64,000 bases of DNA from an uncultured Acidobacteriaceae bacterium (GCA_903911925.1 CAIWFH010000125.1:1-64000), one strand, 5' to 3'. Positions 46,015 through 55,518 are shown, counted from the stretch's first letter. Made by a program: numbers and translations. The notes: generated by a model not told the origin, from the letters alone.

Positions 46015-48573
46015 ATGTCTCCCATTTCACGTCGCGATCTGCTCTGTTCCGGTTTGGTTTTTTCCGCATCTTCGCTGGTGGCCCGCTCCGCGTGGGGGCG
46101 CTCTGCCGCATTGCTTGCCGGCCATCCTGACGCCGGTTCGCCGGGGTCGATGGCTGCCGTTGCGCCGCGCGAGCAGTTTCTTTTTGATTTTGACTGGAAG
46201 TTCCGTTTTGGCCATGGAACCGATCCTGCGCACGACTTGAACTTCGGCCTCGGCACCGGCGACTTTGCCAAGACCGGCGGATTCGAGTTTGCCAAGGCCG
46301 GCTTCGACGATGCAAAGTGGCGCAAGCTGAACCTGCCTCACGACTGGGCCGTCGAGCTGCCCTTTGTGCGCGATGACGTGCAGGCCATTTCAGGCTTGCC
46401 AGAGGATGGCGACAAGCCCACGCTGCTGCATGGCTCAAAACCGCTCGGGCGCCGCTTTCCAGAGACCAGCGTGGGCTGGTACCGGCGCGAATTCGATATT
46501 CCGGCCAGCGACCTTGGCCGCCGCATCTCAGTTGAATTTGACGGCGCCTTCCGCAGCGTGCTCATCTTTGTCAACGGCTGCTTCATCGGCCGCAACGACA
46601 ACGGCTACGCGCCATTCAGATTTGACATCACCGACTTTGTGGCTCTCGGCAAAAAGAACTGCATCGTAGCCCGTGTGGACGCCAGCTTCGGCGACGGCTG
46701 GTTCTACGAGGGTGCCGGCATTTATCGTCACGTGTGGCTCACCAAGACCGATCCGCTTCACCTCGGCAAATGGGACAGCACGGTCCGCACAGCGGTGAAC
46801 GGAAGCGACGCAACCTTGTCTCTTGCCACCATGGTCCAGAACCAGGGCAAGCAGGCGGAAACCGCAAAGGTAATCTGGAAGATCGTGGATGCTGCCGGCA
46901 AGACAGTAGCCACCGCCGAAGCTGCTTCGCAATCGGTTGATGTGGATGGCTGTGTTGCGTTCACGGCCACTGCGACGGTCGCGAACCCGGCCTTGTGGTC
47001 GGTGGATGCACCCAATCTTTATACGGCGATTGTTACCGTTGAGGCCGATGGCAAGGCTCGCGATGCCGAGCGGATTGGCTTTGGTGTGCGCACGGTCCTC
47101 TTCGACCCCGGCAAGGGACTGCTTCTCAACGGCAAGTCCATCAAGATCCAGGGCACCTGCAACCACCAAGACCACGCCGGCGTGGGAGCTGCGTTACCTG
47201 ACGCGTTGCAGTGGTTCCGCCTGGGAGTGCTGAAGGAGATGGGCGGAAACGCTGTTCGCACCTCGCACAACATGCCCACTCCCGAGTGGGTTGAGGGCTG
47301 CGATCGTATGGGCATGATGATGATGTGCGAGACGCGCCAGATGAGTTCCAGCCCCGAAGGCCTGGCGCAACTTGAAGTCATGGTCAAGCGTTATCGCAAT
47401 TCGCCGTCGATCATTCTGTGGTCCGTCGGCAACGAAGAAGAACAGCTGCAGGACAAGATGACCGAGCAGGGCGCCAAGGTGGGCGCAACAATGGTGCGGC
47501 GCGTCCACGAGCTCGATCCTACCCGCGTGGTATCCGCAGCCGTCGATGGCGACAACAAGGGGGGCGTCTCGGATGCCTTTGACATAATCGGGTTCAACTA
47601 CCACATCGAACGCCCTGAAGAGTATCACAAGCTGCACCCCAAGCGGCCCATCTACGGTTCCGAGACGTCCAGCCAGGTCGGCACCCGTGGCGAGTACACA
47701 ACCTCTCCGGTGCGCAACACAGTCAACTCGTATAACTCAGTCGTTCCCTGGGGCGAGACCGCCGAGGGCTGGTGGAATCTCTATGGCACCAAGGAGTGGG
47801 CGGCGGGCGGCTTTGCCTGGACCGGCTTCGACTATCGCGGTGAGCCCACGCCTTACGAATGGCCCAGCATCAACTCGCAGTTCGGCATCGTGGACATGTG
47901 CGGGTTTCCCAAAGATATCTTCTATTACTACCGGGCCTGGTGGGGCACTGAGCCTTCGCTGCATCTGTTCCCTCACTGGAACTTCGAGGGCAGGGAAGGC
48001 GACGTGCTTCCGGTGTGGGTTTACACAAACCTGGAGGAGGTTGAACTCTTCGCCAACGGCAAGAGCCAGGGCCGCCAGAAGGTTCCTCACCTGGGCCACG
48101 TTGAATGGAAGGTGAAGTACGCGCCGGGAGTCATCGAGGCGCGGGGATACAAGGCGGGTAAGGTAGCGCTCACTGAGAAGCACGAGACCACGGGCCCCGC
48201 AGCGTCGATCAGGCTTACTGCCGACCGCACTGAGATCAACGCCGACGGCGAAGACCTGGCTATGCTGAAAGTTGAAGTGCTCGACAAGGAAGGCCGCGCC
48301 GTTCCAACGGCACACAATCTTGTCACCTTCAAGGTTTCCGGCGAGGGATCGCTCATTGGAGTCGGAAACGGCGATCCCAACTGCCAGGAGAGCGACAAGG
48401 ATCCGAGGCGATCACTCTTCAACGGGCTTGCGCAGGTTATCCTGCAGTCCACCAAGACTCCGGGGGAGATCCACATTGAAGCGGCCAAGGAAGGCTGGGA
48501 CGAAACCGAGCTGACCCCAACCAAGCTGGTCATCAAGACCAAGGCGGTGGAACTGCGGCCCACGGTTGCATGA
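46015..48573 (+). CDS. Tat-exported GH2 beta-galactosidase-like enzyme, copy 1
   Basis: 852 residues. A twin-Arg signal (SRRDLL) at the start predicts folded export. A GH2 sugar-binding domain (residues 55-220, WYRREFDIP, SVEFDGAFRS), an Ig-like domain, and the GH2 barrel follow, with acid/base Glu in WSVGNEEEQ and nucleophile Glu in PIYGSETSS. A DUF4982-like and an Ig-like domain end the protein (VELFANGKSQGRQKV). The likely reaction is hydrolysis of beta-galactosides. ATG 46015 with GAGGAAG upstream is preferred to a TTG at 46000. The transcript ends at the strong terminator that follows. Confidence 0.9.
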   Translation: MSPISRRDLLCSGLVFSASSLVARSAWGRSAALLAGHPDAGSPGSMAAVAPREQFLFDFDWKFRFGHGTDPAHDLNFGLGTGDFAKTGGFEFAKAGFDDAKWRKLNLPHDWAVELPFVRDDVQAISGLPEDGDKPTLLHGSKPLGRRFPETSVGWYRREFDIPASDLGRRISVEFDGAFRSVLIFVNGCFIGRNDNGYAPFRFDITDFVALGKKNCIVARVDASFGDGWFYEGAGIYRHVWLTKTDPLHLGKWDSTVRTAVNGSDATLSLATMVQNQGKQAETAKVIWKIVDAAGKTVATAEAASQSVDVDGCVAFTATATVANPALWSVDAPNLYTAIVTVEADGKARDAERIGFGVRTVLFDPGKGLLLNGKSIKIQGTCNHQDHAGVGAALPDALQWFRLGVLKEMGGNAVRTSHNMPTPEWVEGCDRMGMMMMCETRQMSSSPEGLAQLEVMVKRYRNSPSIILWSVGNEEEQLQDKMTEQGAKVGATMVRRVHELDPTRVVSAAVDGDNKGGVSDAFDIIGFNYHIERPEEYHKLHPKRPIYGSETSSQVGTRGEYTTSPVRNTVNSYNSVVPWGETAEGWWNLYGTKEWAAGGFAWTGFDYRGEPTPYEWPSINSQFGIVDMCGFPKDIFYYYRAWWGTEPSLHLFPHWNFEGREGDVLPVWVYTNLEEVELFANGKSQGRQKVPHLGHVEWKVKYAPGVIEARGYKAGKVALTEKHETTGPAASIRLTADRTEINADGEDLAMLKVEVLDKEGRAVPTAHNLVTFKVSGEGSLIGVGNGDPNCQESDKDPRRSLFNGLAQVILQSTKTPGEIHIEAAKEGWDETELTPTKLVIKTKAVELRPTVA

Positions 48574-48604
48574 TGGGGCGAAATGTTCGGGCAGTGCGCC
48601 CAAC

Positions 48605-48652
48605 AAATTTAATCCCCAGCGACGAGGCTTCGTCGCTGGGGATTAAATTTTT
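48605..48652. terminator. Bidirectional terminator, 21-bp perfect stem
   Basis: A perfect inverted repeat at 48605-48625 and 48630-48650 (core CCCCAGCGACGA / TCGTCGCTGGGG with A/T-rich flanks AAATTTAAT) surrounds a 4-base loop GGCT. T-runs follow on both strands. It lies between the convergent GH2 and korB genes and should stop both transcripts. Confidence 0.9.
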
Positions 48653-48687
48653 AGGCTTTGTTGCCTGGCGGTGGCCGGCGAGCGATG

Positions 48688-49743
48688 TTATGACCGCAGG
48701 CTTGCCATCAGGCTGTCAAGCGCGGACTTGGGTGGCCGCGTAACCGACTCGGGCAGTGTACCGAGCGGCTCATCGACCACGTTCAACAGGTCGATGAACG
48801 TCGGCTTCTCGGTGTTGATGTAGAAAACGCCGGTGAGGATTTCGTTGTTGTCGTGCGACTCCATGAGGGTGCGGACGGCGTTGGCCTTGTCGGTGGGGTC
48901 GTAGTCCTCCAAAAGCTTGCGCAGGCGCAGGCTTGAGCCGTCATGCATCTCGACCTCGTAAACCTGGCCGGAGTCGTAATCGACTTCAATGTCATCGAAG
49001 CTGGCGACGAATCCCAGTTCATTGATAGGCTCGTCGTTCTCCTGCATGAACTTGTAGCTCTTGGTCGATCCTTCGTGGTCGTTGAATGTAACGCATGGGC
49101 TGATCACGTCAAGCATCACGGTTCCCTTGTGGGAAATGGCCGCCTTGAGCATGGAGAGAAGCTGCTTCTTGTCGCCGGAGAAGGACCGGCCGACGAAGGT
49201 TGCGCCCAACTGGATGGCGAGGGCGCAGGTGTCAATGGCGGGCAGGTCGTTGATGACGCCGGTTTTGAGCTTGGAGCCTAGGTCGGCGGTCGCCGAGAAC
49301 TGACCCTTGGTGAGCCCATATACGCCGTTGTTCTCAATGATGTAAATCATGGGTAGGTTGCGGCGCAGCATGTGGACAAAGCCGCCCATGCCGATGGAGG
49401 CGGTGTCGCCGTCGCCGGAGACGCCGATCGTCGTCATGGTGTGGTTGGCCAGGATGGCGCCGGTGGAGACGGCGGCCATGCGACCGTGCACGGCGTTAAA
49501 CGCATGCGCACGGTTCATGAAGTAGGCTGGGCTCTTGGATGAGCAGCCGATGCCGCTCATCTTCATCACCCGTTCCGGCTCGACGCCCATCTCGAACATG
49601 GCGTCGATGATGCGCTCGGAGATGGCGTTGTGGCCGCATCCGGCGCAAAGGGTTGACTTGCCGCCGCGATACTCAAGGATGGGAAGGCCGATGTGGTTGA
49701 CCTTGGGTCCCGGTGTTGCATTTGGTGCCGTTGTGGTTGCCAT
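48688..49743 (-). CDS. korB: 2-oxoglutarate:ferredoxin oxidoreductase, beta subunit
   Basis: Binds thiamine diphosphate and one [4Fe-4S] cluster, and with KorA converts 2-oxoglutarate and CoA to succinyl-CoA with reduced ferredoxin. A 351-residue protein showing the cluster Cys in LCAGCGH, MSGIGCSS and ISPCVTFND, and the TPP motif GDGDTASIGMGG to IENNGVYGLTKGQ. It is encoded two bases after korA (stop and start adjacent). No KorC/KorD ferredoxin subunits occur, so this is the two-subunit type. Confidence 0.94.
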   Translation of the reverse strand: MATTTAPNATPGPKVNHIGLPILEYRGGKSTLCAGCGHNAISERIIDAMFEMGVEPERVMKMSGIGCSSKSPAYFMNRAHAFNAVHGRMAAVSTGAILANHTMTTIGVSGDGDTASIGMGGFVHMLRRNLPMIYIIENNGVYGLTKGQFSATADLGSKLKTGVINDLPAIDTCALAIQLGATFVGRSFSGDKKQLLSMLKAAISHKGTVMLDVISPCVTFNDHEGSTKSYKFMQENDEPINELGFVASFDDIEVDYDSGQVYEVEMHDGSSLRLRKLLEDYDPTDKANAVRTLMESHDNNEILTGVFYINTEKPTFIDLLNVVDEPLGTLPESVTRPPKSALDSLMASLRS

Positions 49744-49745
49744 TT

Positions 49746-51587
49746 CTACAGGCCCTCCTTGGTGGCGAATTCTTCAGTGATGGAGCGGGCATCGATGGGC
49801 AACCCGTTGTAGTGGAGGACGCTGCGCAGTTTGGAAACCTGGTCGGCGGGCAGGTCGAGCTTGAGCAGGCTGGCCAACTGGGCGTCCCGGTCCTGTTCGA
49901 CCACGTAGATGCGGTCGTGCGAGGCCACAAAGTCGTGTATCTCGTGCGCAAAAGGATAGGCACGGATGCGCATGTAGTCCGCGTCGAGCCCGTGCTCTTT
50001 CTTGATATGGTCGAGACTCTCGCGCAGGGCGAAGTCAGTGGTTCCGTAGGCCAGGAAGCCGACCTTCGAAGTGCCGTCTTTGAAAGCGACGGGGCCGGGA
50101 ACCAGCTTGCGGGCGTTCTCGAACTTGCGGGCCAGGCGGTCCATAAGCGCCGTGTATTCGTCGGGCTTCTCCGTGTAGCCAGCCGCGTCATTGTGGCCCG
50201 AACCGCGGGTGAAGTAGCTGGCCTTGGGGTGCTTGGTGCCGGGCAGCGTCCGCCAGCCAATGGCGTCGCCGTCCACGTCGCGATAGCGGGCAAAGCCGCC
50301 CAGCTTCTCCAGATCGGCGGCCGTGAGCACCTTGCCGCGGTCCAGCGGAGTGGTGGGATATTCAAACTCGTCCGACATCCAGTTGTTCATGCCCAGGTCA
50401 AGATCGGTGAGCACGAAAACCGGGGTCTGCAGCCGCTCGGCCAGGTCGAATGCGGCGTAGCCGAACTCAAAGCACTCTTTCACCGAGCCGGGCAGCAGAA
50501 TGACATGCTTGGTGTCGCCGTGGGAGAGGAATGCGACCGAAAGCAGATCCGATTGCTGGGTGCGCGTTGGCATGCCGGTGGAGGGCCCAGTGCGCTGCAC
50601 GTCGAAGATGACGCCGGGGATTTCAGCGTAGTAGCCGAGGCCTGAGAACTCGGCCATGAGCGAGATGCCGGGGCCGGAGGTGGCGGTCATGGAACGCGCG
50701 CCGGCCCAGCCTGCGCCCAACACCATGCCGATGGCGGCTAGTTCGTCCTCGGCCTGTACCACGGCGAAGGATGCCTTGCCATCGGGCATGACGCGGAACT
50801 TCTTGAGCAGGTCGGTGGTGGCCTCAACCACAGAGGTGGAGGGCGTAATGGGATACCAGGCCACAACAGTGACGCCGGCGAACAGGGCGCCCATGCCGCA
50901 GGCAGCGTTGCCGTCAATAATGATCTTGCCGGCGGTCTTGTCCATCCGCTCAATGAAGAATGGGGCCTTCTGGGTAAACTTCTCGGCCGCGTAGTCAAAG
51001 CCTGCCTTGACGGCGCCAAAGTTGAGGTCGAAGACCTTCTGTTTCTTGGCAAACTGGTTGCGCAGGCCGCTCTCGACAACACCAAGATCGATGGAGAGAA
51101 TCTGGGCCACTACGCCCACGTAGACCATGTTTTTGACCAGCTTGCGAAGCTTGGCCTCCGGGCAGATGGCGGCGGTAATCTTATCAAACGGCACGGGAAA
51201 AAAGATTACGTCGTCGCGGTACTGCTTGAGGTTCAAATTCTCTTCATAGATGGCCACGCCGCCGGTGGGAAGGTCGAGGGTGTCTTGCCGGGCGGTGTCG
51301 GGATTGAGGGCCACCAAGACCTCGGCGCCGCACTTGCGGGCCACGTAACCGTCCTTGCTGGCGCGGATGACGAACCAGGTGGGAAGTCCGGCGATGTTGG
51401 AGGGGAAGAGGTTCTTTCCGCTTACGGGAACGCCCATTCCGAAGATGCTTTTCAGCAGAACGCTATTGGCGGATTGCGAGCCGGAGCCGTTCACCGTTGC
51501 CACGTTGATACTGAAGTCGTTGACGATGCGCTTTTGCGCGGTAAAAGCGCCCTGTTCTTGACCTAGGGCGAGGTCTCCAGTCGCCAT
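49746..51587 (-). CDS. korA: 2-oxoglutarate:ferredoxin oxidoreductase, fused gamma-alpha subunit
   Basis: A 613-residue protein. The gamma domain (residues 25-190) has NGSGSQSANSVLL, and the alpha domain starts near 215 (KIIIDGNAACGMGALFAGV, YPITPSTSVVEA, TSGPGISLMAEFSGL). It brings substrate and CoA to KorB. GGGAA is upstream of the ATG at 51587. Two copies of a Crp/Fnr-type palindrome lie 60-105 bases upstream; one contains a perfect TATAAT. This enzyme suits the reductive or low-oxygen side of central carbon metabolism. Confidence 0.94.
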   Translation of the reverse strand: MATGDLALGQEQGAFTAQKRIVNDFSINVATVNGSGSQSANSVLLKSIFGMGVPVSGKNLFPSNIAGLPTWFVIRASKDGYVARKCGAEVLVALNPDTARQDTLDLPTGGVAIYEENLNLKQYRDDVIFFPVPFDKITAAICPEAKLRKLVKNMVYVGVVAQILSIDLGVVESGLRNQFAKKQKVFDLNFGAVKAGFDYAAEKFTQKAPFFIERMDKTAGKIIIDGNAACGMGALFAGVTVVAWYPITPSTSVVEATTDLLKKFRVMPDGKASFAVVQAEDELAAIGMVLGAGWAGARSMTATSGPGISLMAEFSGLGYYAEIPGVIFDVQRTGPSTGMPTRTQQSDLLSVAFLSHGDTKHVILLPGSVKECFEFGYAAFDLAERLQTPVFVLTDLDLGMNNWMSDEFEYPTTPLDRGKVLTAADLEKLGGFARYRDVDGDAIGWRTLPGTKHPKASYFTRGSGHNDAAGYTEKPDEYTALMDRLARKFENARKLVPGPVAFKDGTSKVGFLAYGTTDFALRESLDHIKKEHGLDADYMRIRAYPFAHEIHDFVASHDRIYVVEQDRDAQLASLLKLDLPADQVSKLRSVLHYNGLPIDARSITEEFATKEGL

Positions 51588-51888
51588 TTGGCGGGATTCC
51601 CTTCGGAGTAAATTATGAAAAGCACTGATCTTTCGCAGGCCCGCGGGTGATTATAGTCACTCGCGCGCATACGGATGTGATTATAGTCACTTCCAAGGTA
51701 GGCTGTCTTGCCGGGGGACAAGGGGTAACCTCTTTAAGTACCGCGAGGTGGAACCGGAATTTGATGGGGACAGAGGCGGTGTTCAGCCCTTTAGTTAACC
51801 TCAGTCCTATCAGGCTGAAAGGGCAGGCTGGCCCGGAAGAGCCGGGGCGGGCGGCTTTTTCTCCGCCCACCCAGGCTCTGCCGGAATT
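51588..51888 (-). other. korA upstream region
   Basis: A 301-base interval between korA and the second GH2 gene, both on the minus strand. The end near korA holds the duplicated operator. Towards 51849-51868 is a 6-bp GC stem (GGGCGG/CCGCCC) around CTTTTTCT that may end the GH2 transcript. The short frame 51613-51870 spans the operators and is not a gene. Confidence 0.5.
51647..51691 (-). promoter_or_regulatory. Duplicated Crp/Fnr-type operator and -10 box of korAB
   Basis: On the minus strand AGTGACTATAATCAC occurs twice, at 51677-51691 and 51647-51661, exactly 30 bases apart. Each fits GTGA-N6-TCAC, the Crp consensus core. Each also contains TATAAT. If the nearer TATAAT (51650-51655) is the -10, the farther palindrome is centred about 41 bases before the transcription start, the class II activator position, and no good -35 is present. 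Confidence 0.7.
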
Positions 51889-54414
51889 CTAGACCGACGG
51901 ACGCGGTTGAGTTGCCCTGGTCTTGATGACCAGCCGGGTCGGCGTCAGTTCGGGACCTTCCCAGCCTTCCTTGGCGGCTTCAATGTGGATTTCGCCGGCG
52001 GACTTGGTTGACTGCAAAATGACCTGGGCCAGGCCGTTATAGAGGGAGCGCCGCGGCTCCTTGTCGCTCTCCAGGCAGTTGGGATCGCCGTTGCCGACGC
52101 CGATCAAAGCGCCGTCGCCAGAGACCTTGAATGCCACCAGTGTGTTGGCGGTGGGAACAGGGCGGCCCTGCTTGTCGAGGGCCTCGACCTTCAGAATGGC
52201 CAGATCTTCGCCGTCGGCGCCAATTTCGGTGCGGTCGGCTGTGAGGCGTAGCGATACGGCAGGGCCGGTGGTTTCGCGCTTTTCAGTGAGCGCGAGTTTG
52301 CCCGCTTTGTAGCCGCGCGCTTCAATCGAGCCGGGTTCGTAGCGTACCTTCCACTCGACGTGGCCGAGGTGCGGAACCTTTTGCCGGCCCGCACTTTTGC
52401 CGTTCACAAAGAGTTCGACTTCATCGAGGTTCGAGAAGATCCAAACCGGGATCTCGTCGCCTTCCCGGCCTTCGAAGTTCCAGTGCGGAAACAGGTGGAG
52501 CGCAGGGACGGTGCGCCACCAGGCGCGGTGGTAGTAGTAGATGTCCTTGGGAAACCCGCACATGTCGGAGATGCCGACCTGCGAATTGATGGAGGGCCAG
52601 CCGTAGGGCACTGGCTCGCCCCGATAGTCAAAGCCTGTCCAGGCAAAACCGCCTGCCGCCCACTCGCGCGTGGCGTAGAACTTCCACCATTCTTCGGCAT
52701 GCTCGCCGAAGCTGGGCGTGTTCACGTCGTAGGAACTGAGGGTGTTCCGCTTGGGATCGGTGGTGTACTCGCCGCGGGTAGAAGAGGCGCATGAGGTCTC
52801 AGAGCCGTAAATGGGCCGCTTGGGGTGGCGCTGGTGGAAGCCGTCGGGGTAGTTCAGGTTGTAGTTGAAGCCGATGATGTCGAGCGCATTGGAAGGCCCC
52901 TTCTCGTTGTCGGCGTCCACCGCGGCCGACACCGGGCGCGTGGGGTCGAGCTGGTGGCAACGGCGGACCATGGTTCCAGCTATGCGAACTCCCTGCTCGG
53001 CTTCGTCCGAGCGCAGCACCCACTCCTCATTGCCAATGGACCAGAAAATTACGCACGGCGAGTTGCGAAAGCGTTTGACCATAGCTTCAAGTTGCGCCAT
53101 GCCTTCGGGGCTGGAACTCATCTGGCGGGTCTCGCACATCATCATCAGGCCCATGCGGTCGCAGCCCTCAACCCATTCGGGCGTGGGGAAGTTGTGCGAG
53201 GTGCGAACGGCGTTGCATCCCATCTCCTTGAGGACTCCGAGGCGGAACCACTGCAGCGCGTCAGGCATGGCGGCGCCCACGCCGGCATGGTCCTGGTGAT
53301 TGCAGGTGCCCTGGATCTTGAGGAGCTGGCCATTGAGGAAGAAACCATGGTCCGCATCGAAGCGGATGGTGCGAATGCCGAAGCGGATTTGCTCGGCATC
53401 GCGCGGCTTGCCGCTCGCCGTTACGGTCACCACGGCGGAGTAGAGGGCCGGCGCATCGACCGACCAAAGCACTGGATTGGCTATTGTGGCAGTGGCCGCG
53501 AACGAAGCTGAGCCGCCGGCATCGACGGATTGCGATGCGGCCTCGGCGGTGGCCACGGTTTTGCCGGCGGCATCGAGAATTTGCCAGGTGACTTTGGCGT
53601 TCTCGGGCTGCTGGCCTTCATTCTCGACAACCGTGGCGACGGCAAGCGTTGCCGACGTGCCATCCACGGTGCTGCGGACGGTGCTGTCCCACTTGCCCAG
53701 GTGCAGCGGTTCCGTCTTGGTGATCCACACATGACGGTAGACGCCCGCGCCCTCGTAATACCAGCCATCGCCCTGGCTGGCGTCTACGCGCAGGGCGATG
53801 TAGTTCTTGCCGCCGTAGGCGAGGAAATCGGAAACGTCAAAGTGGAAGGGCGTGTAGCCGTTGTCGTTGCGGCCGATGTAGCAGCCGTTGACGAAGACAA
53901 GGATGCTTCGAAAGGCGCCGTCGAAGTCGATGGAAATGCGGCGGCCCAGGTCGGCGGCGGAAATGTCGAATTCCCGGCGATACCAGCCGATGCTGGTATC
54001 GGGGTAACTGCGGCCGATGGGCTTGAAGCCGTGCATGAGCAGATCGTCGTCGTGAACGAAGGGCAGTTCGACCGACCAGTCGTGGGGCAGGTTCAGCGGA
54101 CGCCACTTCGAGTCGTCGAATTTCTCTTTGGCAAACGCAAAATCGCCCGTCTTGGCGAAGTCGCCTTCGGGTGACTCCCATGCGCCGCGGGTCTTGCTGA
54201 AATTGAGGTCGCGGGCCGGATCGTTGGCGTGGCCGAAGCGGAATTTCCAACCGAAGTCGAAGAGAAGGCGCTCGCGCGGCGTTACGGCTGAAGCCGATCC
54301 CTGGGACTCGGCCAGCAGCGAGGCGGCGCGACCCCAGGCGGAACGCGAAGCCAGAGAGGCAGCGGAAAGAGCCAGGCCGGAAGTGAGCAGGTTACGACGG
54401 GAAATTTCGTGCAT
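51889..54414 (-). CDS. Tat-exported GH2 beta-galactosidase-like enzyme, copy 2
   Basis: 841 residues from ATG 54414, closely related along its whole length to the gene at 46015 and on the opposite strand. It has the twin-Arg signal ISRRNLL, the GH2 sugar-binding domain (WYRREFDIS), the barrel with WSIGNEEWV (acid/base) and PIYGSETSC (nucleophile), and the same C-terminal domains. It lacks the extra 15 or so residues after the early PLNLPHDW region found in copy 1. Longer upstream starts lack a ribosome binding site. Likely a beta-galactosidase or related exo-enzyme of the periplasm. Confidence 0.9.
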   Translation of the reverse strand: MHEISRRNLLTSGLALSAASLASRSAWGRAASLLAESQGSASAVTPRERLLFDFGWKFRFGHANDPARDLNFSKTRGAWESPEGDFAKTGDFAFAKEKFDDSKWRPLNLPHDWSVELPFVHDDDLLMHGFKPIGRSYPDTSIGWYRREFDISAADLGRRISIDFDGAFRSILVFVNGCYIGRNDNGYTPFHFDVSDFLAYGGKNYIALRVDASQGDGWYYEGAGVYRHVWITKTEPLHLGKWDSTVRSTVDGTSATLAVATVVENEGQQPENAKVTWQILDAAGKTVATAEAASQSVDAGGSASFAATATIANPVLWSVDAPALYSAVVTVTASGKPRDAEQIRFGIRTIRFDADHGFFLNGQLLKIQGTCNHQDHAGVGAAMPDALQWFRLGVLKEMGCNAVRTSHNFPTPEWVEGCDRMGLMMMCETRQMSSSPEGMAQLEAMVKRFRNSPCVIFWSIGNEEWVLRSDEAEQGVRIAGTMVRRCHQLDPTRPVSAAVDADNEKGPSNALDIIGFNYNLNYPDGFHQRHPKRPIYGSETSCASSTRGEYTTDPKRNTLSSYDVNTPSFGEHAEEWWKFYATREWAAGGFAWTGFDYRGEPVPYGWPSINSQVGISDMCGFPKDIYYYHRAWWRTVPALHLFPHWNFEGREGDEIPVWIFSNLDEVELFVNGKSAGRQKVPHLGHVEWKVRYEPGSIEARGYKAGKLALTEKRETTGPAVSLRLTADRTEIGADGEDLAILKVEALDKQGRPVPTANTLVAFKVSGDGALIGVGNGDPNCLESDKEPRRSLYNGLAQVILQSTKSAGEIHIEAAKEGWEGPELTPTRLVIKTRATQPRPSV

Positions 54415-54513
54415 GATGATCACCAGTTTCGAGTTCGATTTCGACTTGTGAAGTTGTGCGATTGGGGGTTGTGGCGGCGCGCGCTTGCTGTCAATCTGAA
54501 AGCCGGCCAAGAA

Positions 54514-54539
54514 AAAAGCCCCGCGACCGCGGGGCTTTT
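54514..54539 (-). terminator. Rho-independent terminator of the Tol-Pal operon
   Basis: An 11-bp perfect stem (54514-54524 with 54529-54539, core GCCCCGC/GCGGGGC) with a 4-base loop is followed on the minus strand by a T-run. It lies 24 bases past the cpoB stop. Confidence 0.9.
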
Positions 54540-54562
54540 CTACCTTGCCTCGAGGCCCATTC

Positions 54563-55459
54563 TCAACGGCCTGTGGCTCTCACGTTCATCGCGCTGAGCT
54601 TGTTGCGTGCCTGTGCCGCCTCAGGAGTCTGCGGGTGGCGCTGGATGAGCAGCCGCAACTCGTGGATGCCGGCTTCCTTCCTGTTCATCTGCATCAGAGA
54701 AAGTCCCTTGCGCAACTGCGCGGCAGGCGCCTTGGTGCTGCCGGGAAATCCCTCCAGCACGGCGTTGTAAGACTTTACCGCTTCGGCGTAATTCTGTTGC
54801 CGGTAGGCGATTTCGCCAAGGTAGAACTGCGCGGTGCCGGCAAGGTCGTCCATCGGATAATAATGAAGCACATCCTGGAATTCGCCGGAAGCCACGTCGT
54901 ACTTGGCCGCGTTGTAGTCGCGCACGCCGGCCTGGAATGTCTCTTTCAGAGGCGGAACCTGGCTGACTGCCGGGCTTTGGGCCATCGGCTCACCCGTGGG
55001 CGAGGCGCCCCCCGGGCCGCCAGGAGCGGCGGTGGGCGGAGGCGGCTGCAGATTCTGCAACTGGGTCTGCATTTCTTGCAGCGACTTGTCGATCTTGGCA
55101 ACGCGGGACTTTAGCTCATCCACGGAGTCGTTGAGCGACTGAACCTGGCCGGAGTTCGTGTCCAGCTTGCCGTTCACCGACTCGCTCTGCACGCTGAGTT
55201 TCTGCTGCAGCGCGTTCACCGTCGCGGTCATGCGATTGGCGTCGTCTGCGGTCTGTTCCGCCAGGTGTTGCAGCACGCCAAAGCGCGTATCGAGTGTGGA
55301 CTGGAGGCGTTGCACCATGTCCAAAAGCTGCTGAACCTGTGTTTGAAGCTCGATGATCTCCTTTGAGGTGGCGTGCGCCGGCCGGGGCGCGGAGCCCAGG
55401 ACCACGGCAAGCAATGCTGCCCCAAGGAGTCGATTCCGAAGTTTACATCCTATCTGCAT
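54563..55459 (-). CDS. cpoB: Tol-Pal associated TPR protein CpoB/YbgF
   Basis: About 298 residues, periplasmic: signal peptide ending near RPAHA, a coiled coil at 25-130 (EIIELQTQVQQLLDMVQRL), a Pro-rich linker, and TPR units near 170-280 (YNAAKYDVASGEFQDVLHYYP, AQFYLGEIAYRQQNYAEAV). CpoB links TolA to peptidoglycan synthesis during cell division. It is the last gene of the operon. The ATG at 55459 is preferred, since the longer frame to 55540 would run through a hairpin. Confidence 0.92.
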   Translation of the reverse strand: MQIGCKLRNRLLGAALLAVVLGSAPRPAHATSKEIIELQTQVQQLLDMVQRLQSTLDTRFGVLQHLAEQTADDANRMTATVNALQQKLSVQSESVNGKLDTNSGQVQSLNDSVDELKSRVAKIDKSLQEMQTQLQNLQPPPPTAAPGGPGGASPTGEPMAQSPAVSQVPPLKETFQAGVRDYNAAKYDVASGEFQDVLHYYPMDDLAGTAQFYLGEIAYRQQNYAEAVKSYNAVLEGFPGSTKAPAAQLRKGLSLMQMNRKEAGIHELRLLIQRHPQTPEAAQARNKLSAMNVRATGR

Positions 55460-55484
55460 TCTGCACCCGTCTAGATGAAAAGGC

Positions 55485-55518
55485 GCTACAGGCCGGCTGA
55501 TCTCACCCGGCCTGTAGC
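55485..55518. other. Stem-loop between pal and cpoB
   Basis: A perfect 12-bp inverted repeat (GCTACAGGCCGG at 55485-55496, CCGGCCTGTAGC at 55507-55518) with a 10-base loop. No U run follows, so it may set relative mRNA levels rather than end transcription. Confidence 0.65.

Noticed and set aside
51613..51870. 85-residue minus-strand open frame upstream of korA
   Set aside because: Runs through the duplicated operator; the peptide repeat VTIIT arises only from the DNA repeat.
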